Below are positions 51,241 through 60,084 of a stretch of DNA of 64,000 bases, in pieces. A program made the position numbers and the translations under genes. This stretch comes from GCA-1730015 sp964583825 (GTDB lineage Bacteria; Pseudomonadota; Gammaproteobacteria; Granulosicoccales; Granulosicoccaceae), in contig CAZOXM010000007.1 in assembly GCA_964583825.1 (NCBI GenBank), positions 1 to 64,000 of the forward strand. Reading direction: 5' to 3'. Under the pieces are notes generated by a model that saw only the letters and a list, made by a program, of their open reading frames with translations, had not been told where the DNA came from and did not search any database. The stretch's first letter is position 1; each line of letters begins with the position of its first letter.

Positions 51241-54063
51241 ATGGCAGAAGTCACAGTCAGGCAGTTAGCCGATACGGTGGGTACACCCGTCGACAAATTG
51301 CTGGAACAACTCAAAGACGCCGGCGTCGCCAAATCGACACCGGAAGACACCATTGCGGATGCTGAAAAGTCACAGCTGCTGACCTTTTTGCGTCAATCGC
51401 ACGGGGTCGAGAAAAAGGCGAGCGGTGCGAGCAAGATCACCCTGACTCGCAAGAAGCGCGGCGAGATCAAAGTCGGTGGACCGGGCCGCAAGTCGGTTAC
51501 CGTTGAAACACGCGGCAAGCGCACCTACGCCAAGCGCGATCAAAATGCGCGCGACGAGATGGTGCGGCAGGCGGCGCTGCGACAACAGCAGGCCGATCCG
51601 AGCAAGGCACCTGCGCCTGCGCCGGCCATGGCAGACGCCGACGAGCCACTGCCGGTCAGCCGCGAAGAGGAAGATCTCGACGCCAAGGCCAAAGCGCTCG
51701 AGGCCAAAGCGGCCGAGCTTGCTGCAAGGGAAAAGGAACTGGCTGCACAACAGCTGGCAGTTGCCGAGCAGGCCAAGCTTGAAGCGGAACGCGCCGTCAT
51801 GGAAGCGGCCAGCGCCGCCGATGAAGCCGCCGATGCCGAAGCAGCGCAAGCCGCACAGCTCGAACAGCAAAAGCAGGCAGAAGCCGAAGAAGATGCACGC
51901 CTGAAAGCAGAGGAAGAAGCACGGGAAGTCGCTGAAGCCGCTGCACGCAAGGCAGTTGAAGAGGCGGCCCTTGCCGAGCTTCAGCAGGGCGTTGAAGACG
52001 CCGGACGTGCCAAGCTTGAGGCCGTGCGCAAAGCGGCTGAAGCGGAACTCGCAAGAATTGAGGAAGAAAAACGCCAGGCGGCCAAAGCGAAACGCGAACG
52101 TTTTTTCAGCTCACCGGCTGCACCGGCATCTTCGGATTCCGGCAAGGGCGGCCGCCGCGGACGCGGCGGCAAGGGTGGTCGCAAAGAACTGCGTGTTGCA
52201 GGTGGCCGCAGCAGCAAGCGTGAAAAGCAATTTGAGTTCAGTCGCTCTATTGAAGCGAAACACGGCTTTGCCAGACCGACCGAACCCGTCATTCGCGATG
52301 TTGACGTTCCGGACACGATCACGGTAGCTGAGCTTGCCAACCGCATGGCGGTCAAGGCGGGTGAGGTGATTAAAACCATGATGGGCATGGGAGTCATGGC
52401 GACTATCAACCAGATGCTCGATCAGGACACTGCAGTGCTGGTGGTGGAAGAAATGGGGCATCGTGCCCGCACCACCTCCGCGGACGATCTCGAAGCGGCG
52501 CTGGAAAACAAGATCCTCGGTGGAACAGCGGCAGAGGAAGCTGATGCCGATGCGCAAGAGAGACCACCGGTAGTCACGGTCATGGGTCACGTTGACCACG
52601 GCAAGACATCGCTGCTCGACTACATCCGCTCATCGCGCGTCGCCGCCGGAGAGGCCGGAGGCATTACCCAGCACATCGGTGCTTACAGTGTTGACCACGA
52701 CCGCGGTCGTATCACCTTTCTGGATACTCCAGGCCACGCTGCGTTTACCGCAATGCGTGCGCGTGGTGCACAGGCAACCGACATTGTTGTGCTGGTGGTT
52801 GCCGCCGACGACGGCGCGATGCCGCAGACGGTCGAGGCGGTGCAGCACTCACGTGCCGCCGGCGTGCCGATCATTGTGGCTGTCAACAAGATGGATAAGG
52901 AAGATGCCGATCCTGATCGGGTCAAGAACGACTTGTCCAAACACGAAGTGATTCCGGAAGAGTGGGGTGGTGACACGATGTTTGTCCCGGTGTCTGCGCT
53001 TACCGGAATGGGAATCGACGATCTGCTCGATGCGCTGTTGCTGCAGGCCGAGTTACTGGAACTGAAAGCGACGGCCGAAGGCCCGGCCAAAGGTGTGGTG
53101 GTTGAGGCGACGCTGGAGAAAGGTCGTGGCCCGGTGGCTACCGTGCTGGTACAGGGGGGCACGCTCAAGCGTGGCGACATCATGGTCTGCGGCAAGGAAT
53201 TCGGTCGTGTGCGGGCGATGTTCGACGATGCCGGCAACCCGGTCGAATCGGCAGGCCCGTCGGTGCCCGTGCAGGTGCTCGGTCTGTCCAACGCACCGGA
53301 GGCCGGGCAGAACATGCTGGTGTCCAAGGACGAACGCAGTGCTCGTGAACTGGCCGGACTCAGAAACGAAAAGTCTCGTGATGCACGACTCGCAGAAAGA
53401 CGACCGGCGAAGCTCGAAGACGTGTTCTCGCAAGTGAACAGGGGCGATGTCAGCACCCTGAACCTCGTGATCAAAACAGACGTGCAGGGCAGCTTTGAAG
53501 CCCTGCGCGATTCACTTGAAAAACTGTCGACCGATGAAGTCACCATTAAGGTCATCGGTGGGGGTGTCGGTGGAATTACCGAATCCGATGCGCAGCTCGC
53601 CGCGGCCTCAGGTGCGATCATGATCGGCTTTAACACGCGTGCAGACAATACTGCCCGCCGCGTGATCACCGAACAGGAAATTGAACTGCACTACGACAGC
53701 GTGATCTACGAAGTGATCGATCGTGTCAAAGCTGCCGCAGGCGGGATGCTGGCCCCCGAGATCCAGGAACGCATTATCGGACTGGCAGTGGTGCGGGATG
53801 TTTTCCGGTCACCCAAGTTCGGTTCGATTGCCGGTTCCATGGTTGAAGAGGGTGTGATTCGCAAGAGCGCACCTATTCGTGTACTGCGCGACAACGTCGT
53901 GATCTACGAAGGGGAACTCGAGTCCCTGCGACGCTTCAAGGACGACGTTGCTGAAGTCAGAGCGGGAACCGAGTGTGGAATCGGGGTTAAAAACTACACC
54001 GATGTGCAACCGGGTGATCAGATAGAAGTGTTTGAACGCACTGAAGTGGCGAGGACACTGTAG
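51241..54063 (+). CDS. infB: Translation initiation factor IF-2
   Basis: IF-2 is the GTPase that places initiator tRNA on the 30S subunit. The 940 residues start with an IF2-N domain (V-R-Q-L-A-D-T-V-G-T-P). A long Ala-Glu-Lys-Arg coiled-coil region of about 140 residues and a Gly-Arg basic patch follow, then a second IF2-N-like domain. The G domain has G-H-V-D-H-G-K-T (449-456), D-T-P-G-H-A-A-F and N-K-M-D-K. Domains II-IV, including the fMet-tRNA-binding C2 domain, complete it. The stop TAG shares its last base with the GTG start of rbfA. Confidence 0.98.
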   Translation: MAEVTVRQLADTVGTPVDKLLEQLKDAGVAKSTPEDTIADAEKSQLLTFLRQSHGVEKKASGASKITLTRKKRGEIKVGGPGRKSVTVETRGKRTYAKRDQNARDEMVRQAALRQQQADPSKAPAPAPAMADADEPLPVSREEEDLDAKAKALEAKAAELAAREKELAAQQLAVAEQAKLEAERAVMEAASAADEAADAEAAQAAQLEQQKQAEAEEDARLKAEEEAREVAEAAARKAVEEAALAELQQGVEDAGRAKLEAVRKAAEAELARIEEEKRQAAKAKRERFFSSPAAPASSDSGKGGRRGRGGKGGRKELRVAGGRSSKREKQFEFSRSIEAKHGFARPTEPVIRDVDVPDTITVAELANRMAVKAGEVIKTMMGMGVMATINQMLDQDTAVLVVEEMGHRARTTSADDLEAALENKILGGTAAEEADADAQERPPVVTVMGHVDHGKTSLLDYIRSSRVAAGEAGGITQHIGAYSVDHDRGRITFLDTPGHAAFTAMRARGAQATDIVVLVVAADDGAMPQTVEAVQHSRAAGVPIIVAVNKMDKEDADPDRVKNDLSKHEVIPEEWGGDTMFVPVSALTGMGIDDLLDALLLQAELLELKATAEGPAKGVVVEATLEKGRGPVATVLVQGGTLKRGDIMVCGKEFGRVRAMFDDAGNPVESAGPSVPVQVLGLSNAPEAGQNMLVSKDERSARELAGLRNEKSRDARLAERRPAKLEDVFSQVNRGDVSTLNLVIKTDVQGSFEALRDSLEKLSTDEVTIKVIGGGVGGITESDAQLAAASGAIMIGFNTRADNTARRVITEQEIELHYDSVIYEVIDRVKAAAGGMLAPEIQERIIGLAVVRDVFRSPKFGSIAGSMVEEGVIRKSAPIRVLRDNVVIYEGELESLRRFKDDVAEVRAGTECGIGVKNYTDVQPGDQIEVFERTEVARTL

Positions 54064-54473
54064 TGTCGAAAGACTATCCGAGAAGCTATCGGGTGGCCGA
54101 TCAGATCCAGCGCGAGCTCGCGGATCTGATTCGCAGTGAAGTGAAAGATCCGCGTGTGCCTGCGACCATGACGATCGCAGCGGTCGATGTGAACAAGGAT
54201 CTTTCCATCGCTAAAGTATTTGTCTCGACTTTCGATCTCGAAAGTGACATGCAGGCACGACAGGATGCTGTGGACGGACTCAATCAGGCTGCGGGTTATC
54301 TGCGCAAACTGCTGAGCCGTACCATGCGCATGCGTTCGGTGCCACAGCTGCGCTTCGCCTATGACAACGTACAGGAAGACGCCACGCGGCTTTCGTCTTT
54401 AATTGACGATGCAGTGCGCAGCAACACGACGTCCGATGACGCGCATCCGGACGCGTCTCCTGAACAAGTGTAA
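54063..54473 (+). CDS. rbfA: Ribosome-binding factor A
   Basis: RbfA binds the 30S subunit and helps 16S rRNA 5'-end maturation. The 136 residues form a KH-like domain with R-V-A-D-Q-I-Q-R-E-L-A-D-L-I near 10, E-V-K-D-P-R-V-P near 26, the D-L-S-I-A-K-V-F-V-S strand, and P-Q-L-R-F-A-Y-D near 100. The tail is acidic and rich in Ser, Thr and Asp. It starts with GTG on the last base of infB, and truB follows. Confidence 0.96.
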   Translation: MSKDYPRSYRVADQIQRELADLIRSEVKDPRVPATMTIAAVDVNKDLSIAKVFVSTFDLESDMQARQDAVDGLNQAAGYLRKLLSRTMRMRSVPQLRFAYDNVQEDATRLSSLIDDAVRSNTTSDDAHPDASPEQV

Positions 54474-54510
54474 GCACAGCGATACCGGCGGAGACAGAGG
54501 CAAAATAAAG

Positions 54511-55395
54511 GTGGGTTTGCGCGAACTAAATGCGGTAGTGCTGCTGGATAAACCAGCTGGCTGTACCTCGAATGCGATACTGCAGCAGGTGCGCAGGATT
54601 TATCGCGCGAAAAAGGCGGGGCACACCGGCAGCCTCGATCCGGCGGCAACCGGCATGTTGCCGATCTGTTTTGGTGAGGGCACCAAGCTTTGCGGTTATT
54701 TGCTCGACGCTGAAAAAACCTATGAAACGGAAGGTGTGCTCGGCGCCACCACAGACACGGATGATGCAGAAGGTCAGATCATGACTGAATCAGAGGTGCC
54801 ACCGATAACCGACGATGAAATGAATCGCGTGGTTCGGAGCTTCCTGGGTGAATCGATGCAGCGACCGCCGGTGTATTCCGCAATCAAACGCAATGGTGTT
54901 CGGGCCCACAAACTTGCGCGCAGTGGTCAGACTCCCGAGTTGGATCCCAGGCCGGTGACAGTGCACGACATCGAACTGACCCACTTCGATGGCAGACGCT
55001 TTGGTATTCGCATGCATGTTTCAAAGGGCACCTATGTGCGCGCCATTGTGCGGGATATCGGTGAAAAACTCGGCTGTGGTGCGCACGTGACGACACTGCG
55101 TCGATTGAGCGTATCGCCGTTTGGTGATCATCCGATGCACAGCGTGGAAGAAATCGAACAACATACCGACAAGCTGTTGCTGAATGTCGATGCTGTGATC
55201 AGCGACTGGCCGAGCAAAACCGTGGATGAAGAATCCGCGTTGAAATTTCGACACGGGTCGAAGCCCGTAATCGAAGCGCAGGACTCCGACGACCTGCTCC
55301 GGGTGTATGGACCGGATGACAGGTTTCTCGGTCTGGGCAAAGTTTCCGACGGACGTTTACAAACTGTCCGTATCATTGGGGCGCAACTGCAATGA
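54511..55395 (+). CDS. truB: tRNA pseudouridine(55) synthase TruB
   Basis: TruB makes pseudouridine 55 in the T-loop of tRNAs. GTG 54511 gives M-G-L-R-E-L-N-A-V-V-L-L-D-K-P and 294 residues; the frame opens earlier, inside rbfA, without homology. The catalytic aspartate is D43 in G-H-T-G-S-L-D-P-A-A-T-G-M-L-P. R-P-P-V-Y-S-A-I-K near 118 and H-V-S-K-G-T-Y-V-R near 170 are family motifs, and the short C-terminal PUA-like domain ends the protein. It lies in the usual place between rbfA and rpsO. Confidence 0.96.
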   Translation: MGLRELNAVVLLDKPAGCTSNAILQQVRRIYRAKKAGHTGSLDPAATGMLPICFGEGTKLCGYLLDAEKTYETEGVLGATTDTDDAEGQIMTESEVPPITDDEMNRVVRSFLGESMQRPPVYSAIKRNGVRAHKLARSGQTPELDPRPVTVHDIELTHFDGRRFGIRMHVSKGTYVRAIVRDIGEKLGCGAHVTTLRRLSVSPFGDHPMHSVEEIEQHTDKLLLNVDAVISDWPSKTVDEESALKFRHGSKPVIEAQDSDDLLRVYGPDDRFLGLGKVSDGRLQTVRIIGAQLQ

Positions 55396-55447
55396 GTGGT
55401 GGTTGCGAACCTTCTTTTGTTAAAGACTCATCATTGGAGAAAACCAC

Positions 55448-55720
55448 ATGGGCTGTCTAAGTGCCGAAGCAACGGCTGAAATAGTCAACGAGTACAAGCG
55501 CGATGAAGCCGATACCGGCTCACCGGAAGTTCAGGTCGCACTTCTCACCGCAAGAATCAACCATCTGACCGAACACTTTAAAGTTCACAACCACGACCAC
55601 CATTCTCGTCGTGGTCTGCTGCGCATGGTTAATCAGCGCCGCAAACTGCTCGACTACCTGAAGCGCAAGGATTTGTCACGCTACCAGGATCTCATCGGTC
55701 GACTCGGTCTGCGTCGATAA
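55448..55720 (+). CDS. rpsO: 30S ribosomal protein S15
   Basis: S15 is an early-binding 30S protein that contacts helices 20-22 of 16S rRNA. The 90 residues are full length. D-T-G-S-P-E-V-Q-V-A-L-L-T-A-R-I near 22, H-N-H-D-H-H-S-R-R-G-L-L near 46 and R-R-K-L-L-D-Y-L are invariant family segments. GGAG stands at proper distance before ATG 55448. Autoregulation through a leader pseudoknot, known in E. coli, cannot be judged by eye here. pnp follows after 26 bp. Confidence 0.98.
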   Translation: MGCLSAEATAEIVNEYKRDEADTGSPEVQVALLTARINHLTEHFKVHNHDHHSRRGLLRMVNQRRKLLDYLKRKDLSRYQDLIGRLGLRR

Positions 55721-55746
55721 CGCGCATAGCAACTTAAGGATTTATC

Positions 55747-57858
55747 GTGAATCAAGTAACTAAAACTTTTAAATTTGGCGATCATGAAGTTGTGATGCAG
55801 ACCGGAGAGGTTGCGCGTCAGGCGTCATCTGCCGTTATGGTCAGCATCGGTGACACCATGGTACTCGTGTCTGCAGTTGGCCGGAAGGAAGCCAAACCGG
55901 GGCAGGACTTCTTCCCACTGACCATCAACTACCAGGAGCGCACCTACGCTGCCGGTAAAATACCCGGTGGTTTCTTCAAGCGGGAAGGGCGTCCTGCGGA
56001 AAGCGAAACGCTTATTTCCCGTCTAATCGACCGGCCGCTGCGACCACTGTTTCCCAAGGGTTTCAAAAACGAAGTGCAGGTCATTGCCACGGTTATGTCG
56101 CTGGACCCTGAAATACAAACCGATATACCCGCGATGCTGGGTGCGTCTGCTGCACTTGCCTGTTCCGGCATGCCTTTTCAGGGCCCGATTGGTGCGGCAC
56201 GCGTTGGATATATCAACGGCAGCTACGCGTTGAACCCGAGCCTGTCCAGCATGCAGGATTCCGACCTCGATCTGGTAGTGGCCGGTACCGACAACGCGGT
56301 GTTAATGGTTGAGTCTGAAGCGGCTGTATTGTCTGAAGATGTCATGCTGGGTGCTGTCGTGTTCGGTCATGAACAAATGCAGGTAGCTATTCAGGCGATC
56401 CGCGAGCTGGCCGCAGAGGTGGGTGCTGAACCGTGGGGCTGGGAGGCTGCACCTGTGAACGAATCACTGGCGGCCCAGGTCTCTTCTGCCGCTGAAGCCG
56501 GACTGGTAGAGGCCTACAGCACGCCGGACAAAATGGAGCGTCAGAACAAGGTTGCGCAGGTGCGTGATGCCGTGGTGGAACAACTGGCCACTGAAGCGGA
56601 AGGTGCGCCATCGGCCGCAGAGGTGAAAGGTGCTTTCTCGACACTTGAGAAAAGCATTGTGCGCGGCCGAATTCTCGCAGGTGAGTTGCGCATTGACGGC
56701 CGCGATACGCGATCCGTGCGTCCTATCTCTGTGAAGACCGGACTGCTGCCGCGCGTGCATGGCTCTTCACTGTTTACCCGAGGTGAGACTCAGGCCATTG
56801 TCGCGGCGACACTGGGCACTACACGCGATGCACAGATTATTGATGCGCTTGAAGGTGAGCGGCGCGATGCGTTTATGCTGCACTACAACTTCCCTCCGTA
56901 CTGTGTGGGTGAAACCGGTTTTGTCGGCTCACCGAAGCGCCGCGAAATCGGTCATGGCCGACTGGCGCGCCGCGGTGTAGCTGCCGTAATGCCTGATGAA
57001 GAAGTATTCCCGTATACCATTCGCGTGGTTTCCGAAATCACCGAGTCCAACGGTTCAAGCTCCATGGCCAGTGTGTGCGGTTCCAGCCTCGCGATGATGG
57101 ACGCCGGTGTGCCGCTTTCAGCGCCGGTCGCCGGTATCGCAATGGGGCTGATCAAAGACGACAGTCGATTTGCTGTACTGAGTGACATTCTCGGAGACGA
57201 GGATCACCTCGGTGACATGGACTTCAAAGTGGCCGGGACCGAAGCCGGTGTCACCGCACTCCAGATGGACATCAAAATCGACGGCATCACCCGTGAGATC
57301 ATGGAAGCGGCACTCGAACAAGCGAAAGAGGGCAGACTCTTTATACTCGGCGAGATGAACAAAGTGCTTGCCGCACCTCGTGAGGAACTGTCAGAGCACG
57401 CACCACGTTTTATCACCTTAAAAATTCACCCCGAGAAGATTGCCGCGGTTATTGGTAAAGGTGGTGCGGTTATTCGCGCACTGACCGAGGAAACCGGTGC
57501 AACCATCGATATCGGCGACGACGGTGTTATCAAGATCGCGTCGAGTGATCGTGAGGCCGGTGAGGAAGCACGGCGAAGAATTGAGCAGATTACCGCCGAT
57601 GTTGAAGTCGGCGCAATCTATGAGGGCAAAGTGCAGAAGATTATGGACTTTGGTGCCTTCGTGAATATTCTGCCGGGTAAGGACGGGCTGGTTCATATCT
57701 CTCAAATATCAGAGGAACGCGTACAAAACGTCTCTGATGAACTGAGCGAAGGACAAACCGTTCGTGTCAAAGTGCTCGAAGTGGATAAGCAGGGTCGCAT
57801 CCGTTTGAGCATGAAAGCCGTCATGGCCGACGAGTCACCAGCACCCGCTGAGTCCTAG
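55747..57858 (+). CDS. pnp: Polyribonucleotide nucleotidyltransferase (PNPase)
   Basis: PNPase degrades RNA 3'-5' using phosphate and is part of the RNA degradosome. The 703 residues contain two RNase PH domains (the first with R-L-I-D-R-P-L-R-P-L-F-P, the second with F-T-R-G-E-T-Q and S-N-G-S-S-S-M-A-S-V-C-G). A KH domain with V-I-G-K-G-G-A-V-I-R and an S1 domain with V-N-I-L-P-G-K-D-G-L-V-H-I-S follow. The start is GTG 55747, behind AAGGA. A strong hairpin follows the stop. Confidence 0.98.
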   Translation: MNQVTKTFKFGDHEVVMQTGEVARQASSAVMVSIGDTMVLVSAVGRKEAKPGQDFFPLTINYQERTYAAGKIPGGFFKREGRPAESETLISRLIDRPLRPLFPKGFKNEVQVIATVMSLDPEIQTDIPAMLGASAALACSGMPFQGPIGAARVGYINGSYALNPSLSSMQDSDLDLVVAGTDNAVLMVESEAAVLSEDVMLGAVVFGHEQMQVAIQAIRELAAEVGAEPWGWEAAPVNESLAAQVSSAAEAGLVEAYSTPDKMERQNKVAQVRDAVVEQLATEAEGAPSAAEVKGAFSTLEKSIVRGRILAGELRIDGRDTRSVRPISVKTGLLPRVHGSSLFTRGETQAIVAATLGTTRDAQIIDALEGERRDAFMLHYNFPPYCVGETGFVGSPKRREIGHGRLARRGVAAVMPDEEVFPYTIRVVSEITESNGSSSMASVCGSSLAMMDAGVPLSAPVAGIAMGLIKDDSRFAVLSDILGDEDHLGDMDFKVAGTEAGVTALQMDIKIDGITREIMEAALEQAKEGRLFILGEMNKVLAAPREELSEHAPRFITLKIHPEKIAAVIGKGGAVIRALTEETGATIDIGDDGVIKIASSDREAGEEARRRIEQITADVEVGAIYEGKVQKIMDFGAFVNILPGKDGLVHISQISEERVQNVSDELSEGQTVRVKVLEVDKQGRIRLSMKAVMADESPAPAES

Positions 57859-57869
57859 TCCTGATGCAA

Positions 57870-57894
57870 AGGCGGGGCAATCACTGCCCCGCCT
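57870..57894 (+). terminator. Hairpin after pnp, probable terminator
   Basis: AGGCGGGGCA and TGCCCCGCCT form a perfect 10-bp stem with a five-base loop, 11 bp after the pnp stop. The following GATTGTATG is only weakly T-rich. It ends right before tadA and may end the rimP-pnp transcript. Confidence 0.6.
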
Positions 57895-57900
57895 GATTGT

Positions 57901-58347
57901 ATGTGCCATGAAACTTTTATGCGGCGTTGTGTGGAACTCGCGCAAAACGCCGCAACCGCAGGGGAAGTACCGGTTGGTGCGGTGGTCGTGCAAAACGGTC
58001 AGATAATCGCCGAAGCTGGCAATGCCCAAATTGGGCACTGTGACCCCACCGCGCATGCGGAAATTCTGTGCCTCAGAAAAGCGGCAACCGCGATCGGTAA
58101 CTACCGGCTGCCAGGTTGCACAATCTATAGCACCGTGGAGCCTTGCCTGATGTGTGCCGGTGCGATCCTCCATGCCCGCCTGGAACTACTGGTGTTCGGC
58201 GCTTTCGAACCGCGTGCCGGCGCGATGGGTGGTGAAATCAACTATTTTGAAGCAATGTCACATTTACATAAAATCGACATTGTGGGCGGCGTGCTGGGCG
58301 AACAATGCAAAGAGATGATGCAGCAGTTTTTCCGCAGCCGTCGTTAG
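57901..58347 (+). CDS. tadA: tRNA-specific adenosine deaminase TadA
   Basis: TadA deaminates A34 to inosine in tRNA-Arg(ACG). The 148 residues carry the zinc deaminase motifs: H52-A-E54 in T-A-H-A-E-I-L and P-C-L-M-C with C82 and C85. V-P-V-G-A-V-V-V near 24 and G-A-F-E-P-R-A-G-A-M-G-G are typical of TadA rather than of cytidine deaminases. ATG 57901 lies only six bases after the pnp hairpin, so the start could be a few codons different, but the family N-terminus fits. Confidence 0.92.
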   Translation: MCHETFMRRCVELAQNAATAGEVPVGAVVVQNGQIIAEAGNAQIGHCDPTAHAEILCLRKAATAIGNYRLPGCTIYSTVEPCLMCAGAILHARLELLVFGAFEPRAGAMGGEINYFEAMSHLHKIDIVGGVLGEQCKEMMQQFFRSRR

Positions 58348-58407
58348 TAAAACTCCCCGGGCCTGTGCGCTTTTGCATTTCCCTGGCAATCTACTATGCT
58401 TTGGCTC

Positions 58408-58455
58408 GGGCTGGAACCAGCCCTGCCCGGGCAGGCAGGTTGCGCGATGATCGCG
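58408..58455. repeat. Cluster of three adjacent perfect palindromes
   Basis: GGGCTGG-AA-CCAGCCC (58408-58423), CCTGCCCGGGCAGG (58422-58435) and CGCGAT-G-ATCGCG (58443-58455) follow one another in the 245-bp gap between tadA and the STAS gene. None is followed by a T-tract. They could be protein sites, an RNA structure or REP-like repeats. The rest of the gap is AT-richer and must hold the promoter of the STAS gene. Confidence 0.5.
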
Positions 58456-58592
58456 TGTAAAACAGGTACTGCATCTGTTTGAATTAGATGAAATATTCCA
58501 GTTATTGAAACGTGTCCATTCGCTTATTTAAGTAATCCTTTGTTTCGTCGATAGCGAATCGAATAAGTGCTTAAAGGCAGAGGTTGTGCATT

Positions 58593-58895
58593 GTGAGTGT
58601 GACTGCTTATCACTCTGAAGACGGTGACGAAGTAATAGTCGCTGTGGCTGGACGATTCGATTATCGCGTCTACGATTCGTTCAAGGCGTCTTATGCCTCC
58701 GTGAAGCAGGACAGCCAGATCAAAGTGGATCTGAGCGAAACCGACTATATGGACAGCAGTGCACTCGGCATGCTGCTCATGTTGAGAGAACACGTCGGCA
58801 AAGCTGCCAGGATTTTGCTCGTCAATCCCACCCCCGACGTACATCGCGTTTTATCGATCGCTAATTTCGACAAGTTGTTTGCTATTGAGCGGTAA
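58593..58895 (+). CDS. STAS-domain anti-anti-sigma factor-like protein
   Basis: The protein has 100 residues from GTG 58593, nine bases behind AGAGG; TTG 58584 is an alternative. It is a single STAS domain like SpoIIAA/RsbV. Y-M-D-S-S-A-L-G-M-L near 53-62 carries the phosphorylatable serine (S55 or S56) at the tip of the conserved helix. Such proteins bind and release an anti-sigma kinase or another partner depending on phosphorylation. The kinase-type gene follows at once, overlapping or within two bases, so the two form a partner-switching pair. No sigma factor or PP2C phosphatase gene is adjacent. Confidence 0.85.
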   Translation: MSVTAYHSEDGDEVIVAVAGRFDYRVYDSFKASYASVKQDSQIKVDLSETDYMDSSALGMLLMLREHVGKAARILLVNPTPDVHRVLSIANFDKLFAIER

Positions 58896-58896
58896 C

Positions 58897-59397
58897 GTGC
58901 AGGCACAGCAGAAAGTCGCCTACCGCCTGTGGCGGTTCGAAGGTGCAGAGCTTAGAGAGTCGAATCTGGTACCAACGCTCACTCGTTCTATCTGTCGGCA
59001 GTTCAATGTCGCATCGGAACGTACCGGCGATCTTGAGCTGGTGTTAACAGAAGTCATTGCCAACAGCATCGATCACGGGATTCTCGGACTGGATTCAACC
59101 ATGAAGAAAGATCCGACAGGCTTTGAGCGATACTTTCTCACGCGGACCGCGATGCTCAGTGCGCTGACGGAGGGCGTCGTTGAAGTCAGCATTGATCAGC
59201 CGGAACCGGATATCATCAGAATTGCTGTACAGGACAGCGGTAATGGTTTTCCGTATCCGACCGGTTCGCTCGAAGGTATGCCGGAAAGCCTGCTACTGGC
59301 TTACGGACGCGGAGTGCTTATCATTCAAAAGCTGTGCAGATCAGTGACGCACATTGGCAACGGCAATTGCGTGGTACTGCACTTTGCGATCTACTGA
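58897..59397 (+). CDS. HATPase-domain anti-sigma factor/serine kinase-like protein (RsbW/SpoIIAB type)
   Basis: The protein has about 166 residues. GTG 58897 is chosen, two bases after the STAS stop; TTG 58879 would overlap the STAS gene by 17 bp. It is a GHKL ATPase domain with the N-box L-E-L-V-L-T-E-V-I-A-N-S-I-D-H-G near 50 and the G1 box V-Q-D-S-G-N-G-F-P near 110. The lid G-R-G-V-L-I-I-Q follows. There is no histidine-kinase dimerisation domain, so a serine kinase of partner-switch type is expected, phosphorylating the STAS neighbour. The output partner is not encoded nearby. Confidence 0.82.
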   Translation: MQAQQKVAYRLWRFEGAELRESNLVPTLTRSICRQFNVASERTGDLELVLTEVIANSIDHGILGLDSTMKKDPTGFERYFLTRTAMLSALTEGVVEVSIDQPEPDIIRIAVQDSGNGFPYPTGSLEGMPESLLLAYGRGVLIIQKLCRSVTHIGNGNCVVLHFAIY

Positions 59398-59413
59398 CCG
59401 TCGAAGTTTATAG

Positions 59414-59875
59414 TCAATCGCTATGCGGTGTGACGACCAGTGATGCGCCGTCCAGTGCGATGATGATCATGCTTGAACCTGCCGCGGCATCCGGGCCCAC
59501 ACACCGCCAGCGCATACCGCCAATATACGCACCACCGACACCGTTTACTATCGGATCAGCGAGTATTATCGTTTTTCCTATCAGGTTTTCAGCGCGACGA
59601 TTGAGTGATGAGGGGCCACTGCTTTTGCGTTTGTAAAATGCTCGACCTGCCAATGCGGTGGACACCGCGAGTACCGCAAACAGTGCGACCTGCAACTGCC
59701 AGCTTGACACAGGCACGACCAGCGTCAGCACACCGGTGACAATAGCGGCAACGCCGGGCCATAAAAAAATACCGCTGGGCGCCAGTAGCTCCATGGCACA
59801 CAACAACAAGCCCGCTGTCATCCAGTGCCACGGCGTCAGCGTGGTGGTGATGAACTCGATGTGGGAAACATCCAT
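59414..59875 (-). CDS. nfeD: NfeD-family membrane protein
   Basis: The 153-residue protein has three or four membrane helices (residues 17-75) with M-E-L-L-A-P-S-G-I-F-L-W-P-G near 28, typical of NfeD1b proteins. An OB-fold C-terminal domain follows (L-I-G-K-T-I-I-L, then R-W-R-C-V-G-P-D). NfeD proteins act with SPFH/stomatin partners in membrane organisation. The partner gene lies directly upstream on the same strand, but a 164-bp palindromic element separates them. The 3' end is convergent with the HATPase gene, 16 bp apart. Confidence 0.88.
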   Translation of the reverse strand: MDVSHIEFITTTLTPWHWMTAGLLLCAMELLAPSGIFLWPGVAAIVTGVLTLVVPVSSWQLQVALFAVLAVSTALAGRAFYKRKSSGPSSLNRRAENLIGKTIILADPIVNGVGGAYIGGMRWRCVGPDAAAGSSMIIIALDGASLVVTPHSD

Positions 59876-59920
59876 TTATCTAATTCCCTCCGTACTTTAA
59901 AACTGCACCGCGCGCCCCGC

Positions 59921-60084
59921 TAGTGGACCGCTTGGAAAATTGGGTAACTGAATTTTCACAGTCACAGGCGTTAGAGCAAGGCGGAAAAACGCAGGCATAG
60001 CAGGGCCTGCGTCGAGTTTTTTCAACGCAGCTACAGCGTCTGTGACGAAGAAAATAGTGACTTTATTTTCCAAGCGGCCCACTA
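59921..60084. repeat. MITE-like palindromic element 2, between stomatin and nfeD genes
   Basis: The ends are 20-bp terminal inverted repeats that match at 19 positions: TAGTGGACCGCTTGGAAAAT at the left, and TAGTGGGCCGCTTGGAAAAT read on the other strand at the right. Inside, GTCACAGGCG pairs with CGTCTGTGAC (one mismatch), and CGCAGGC pairs with GCCTGCG around an eight-base loop, so the element can fold into one long hairpin. TA at each end could be a 2-bp target duplication. The right end provides the TAG stop codon of the stomatin-like gene. Confidence 0.7.
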
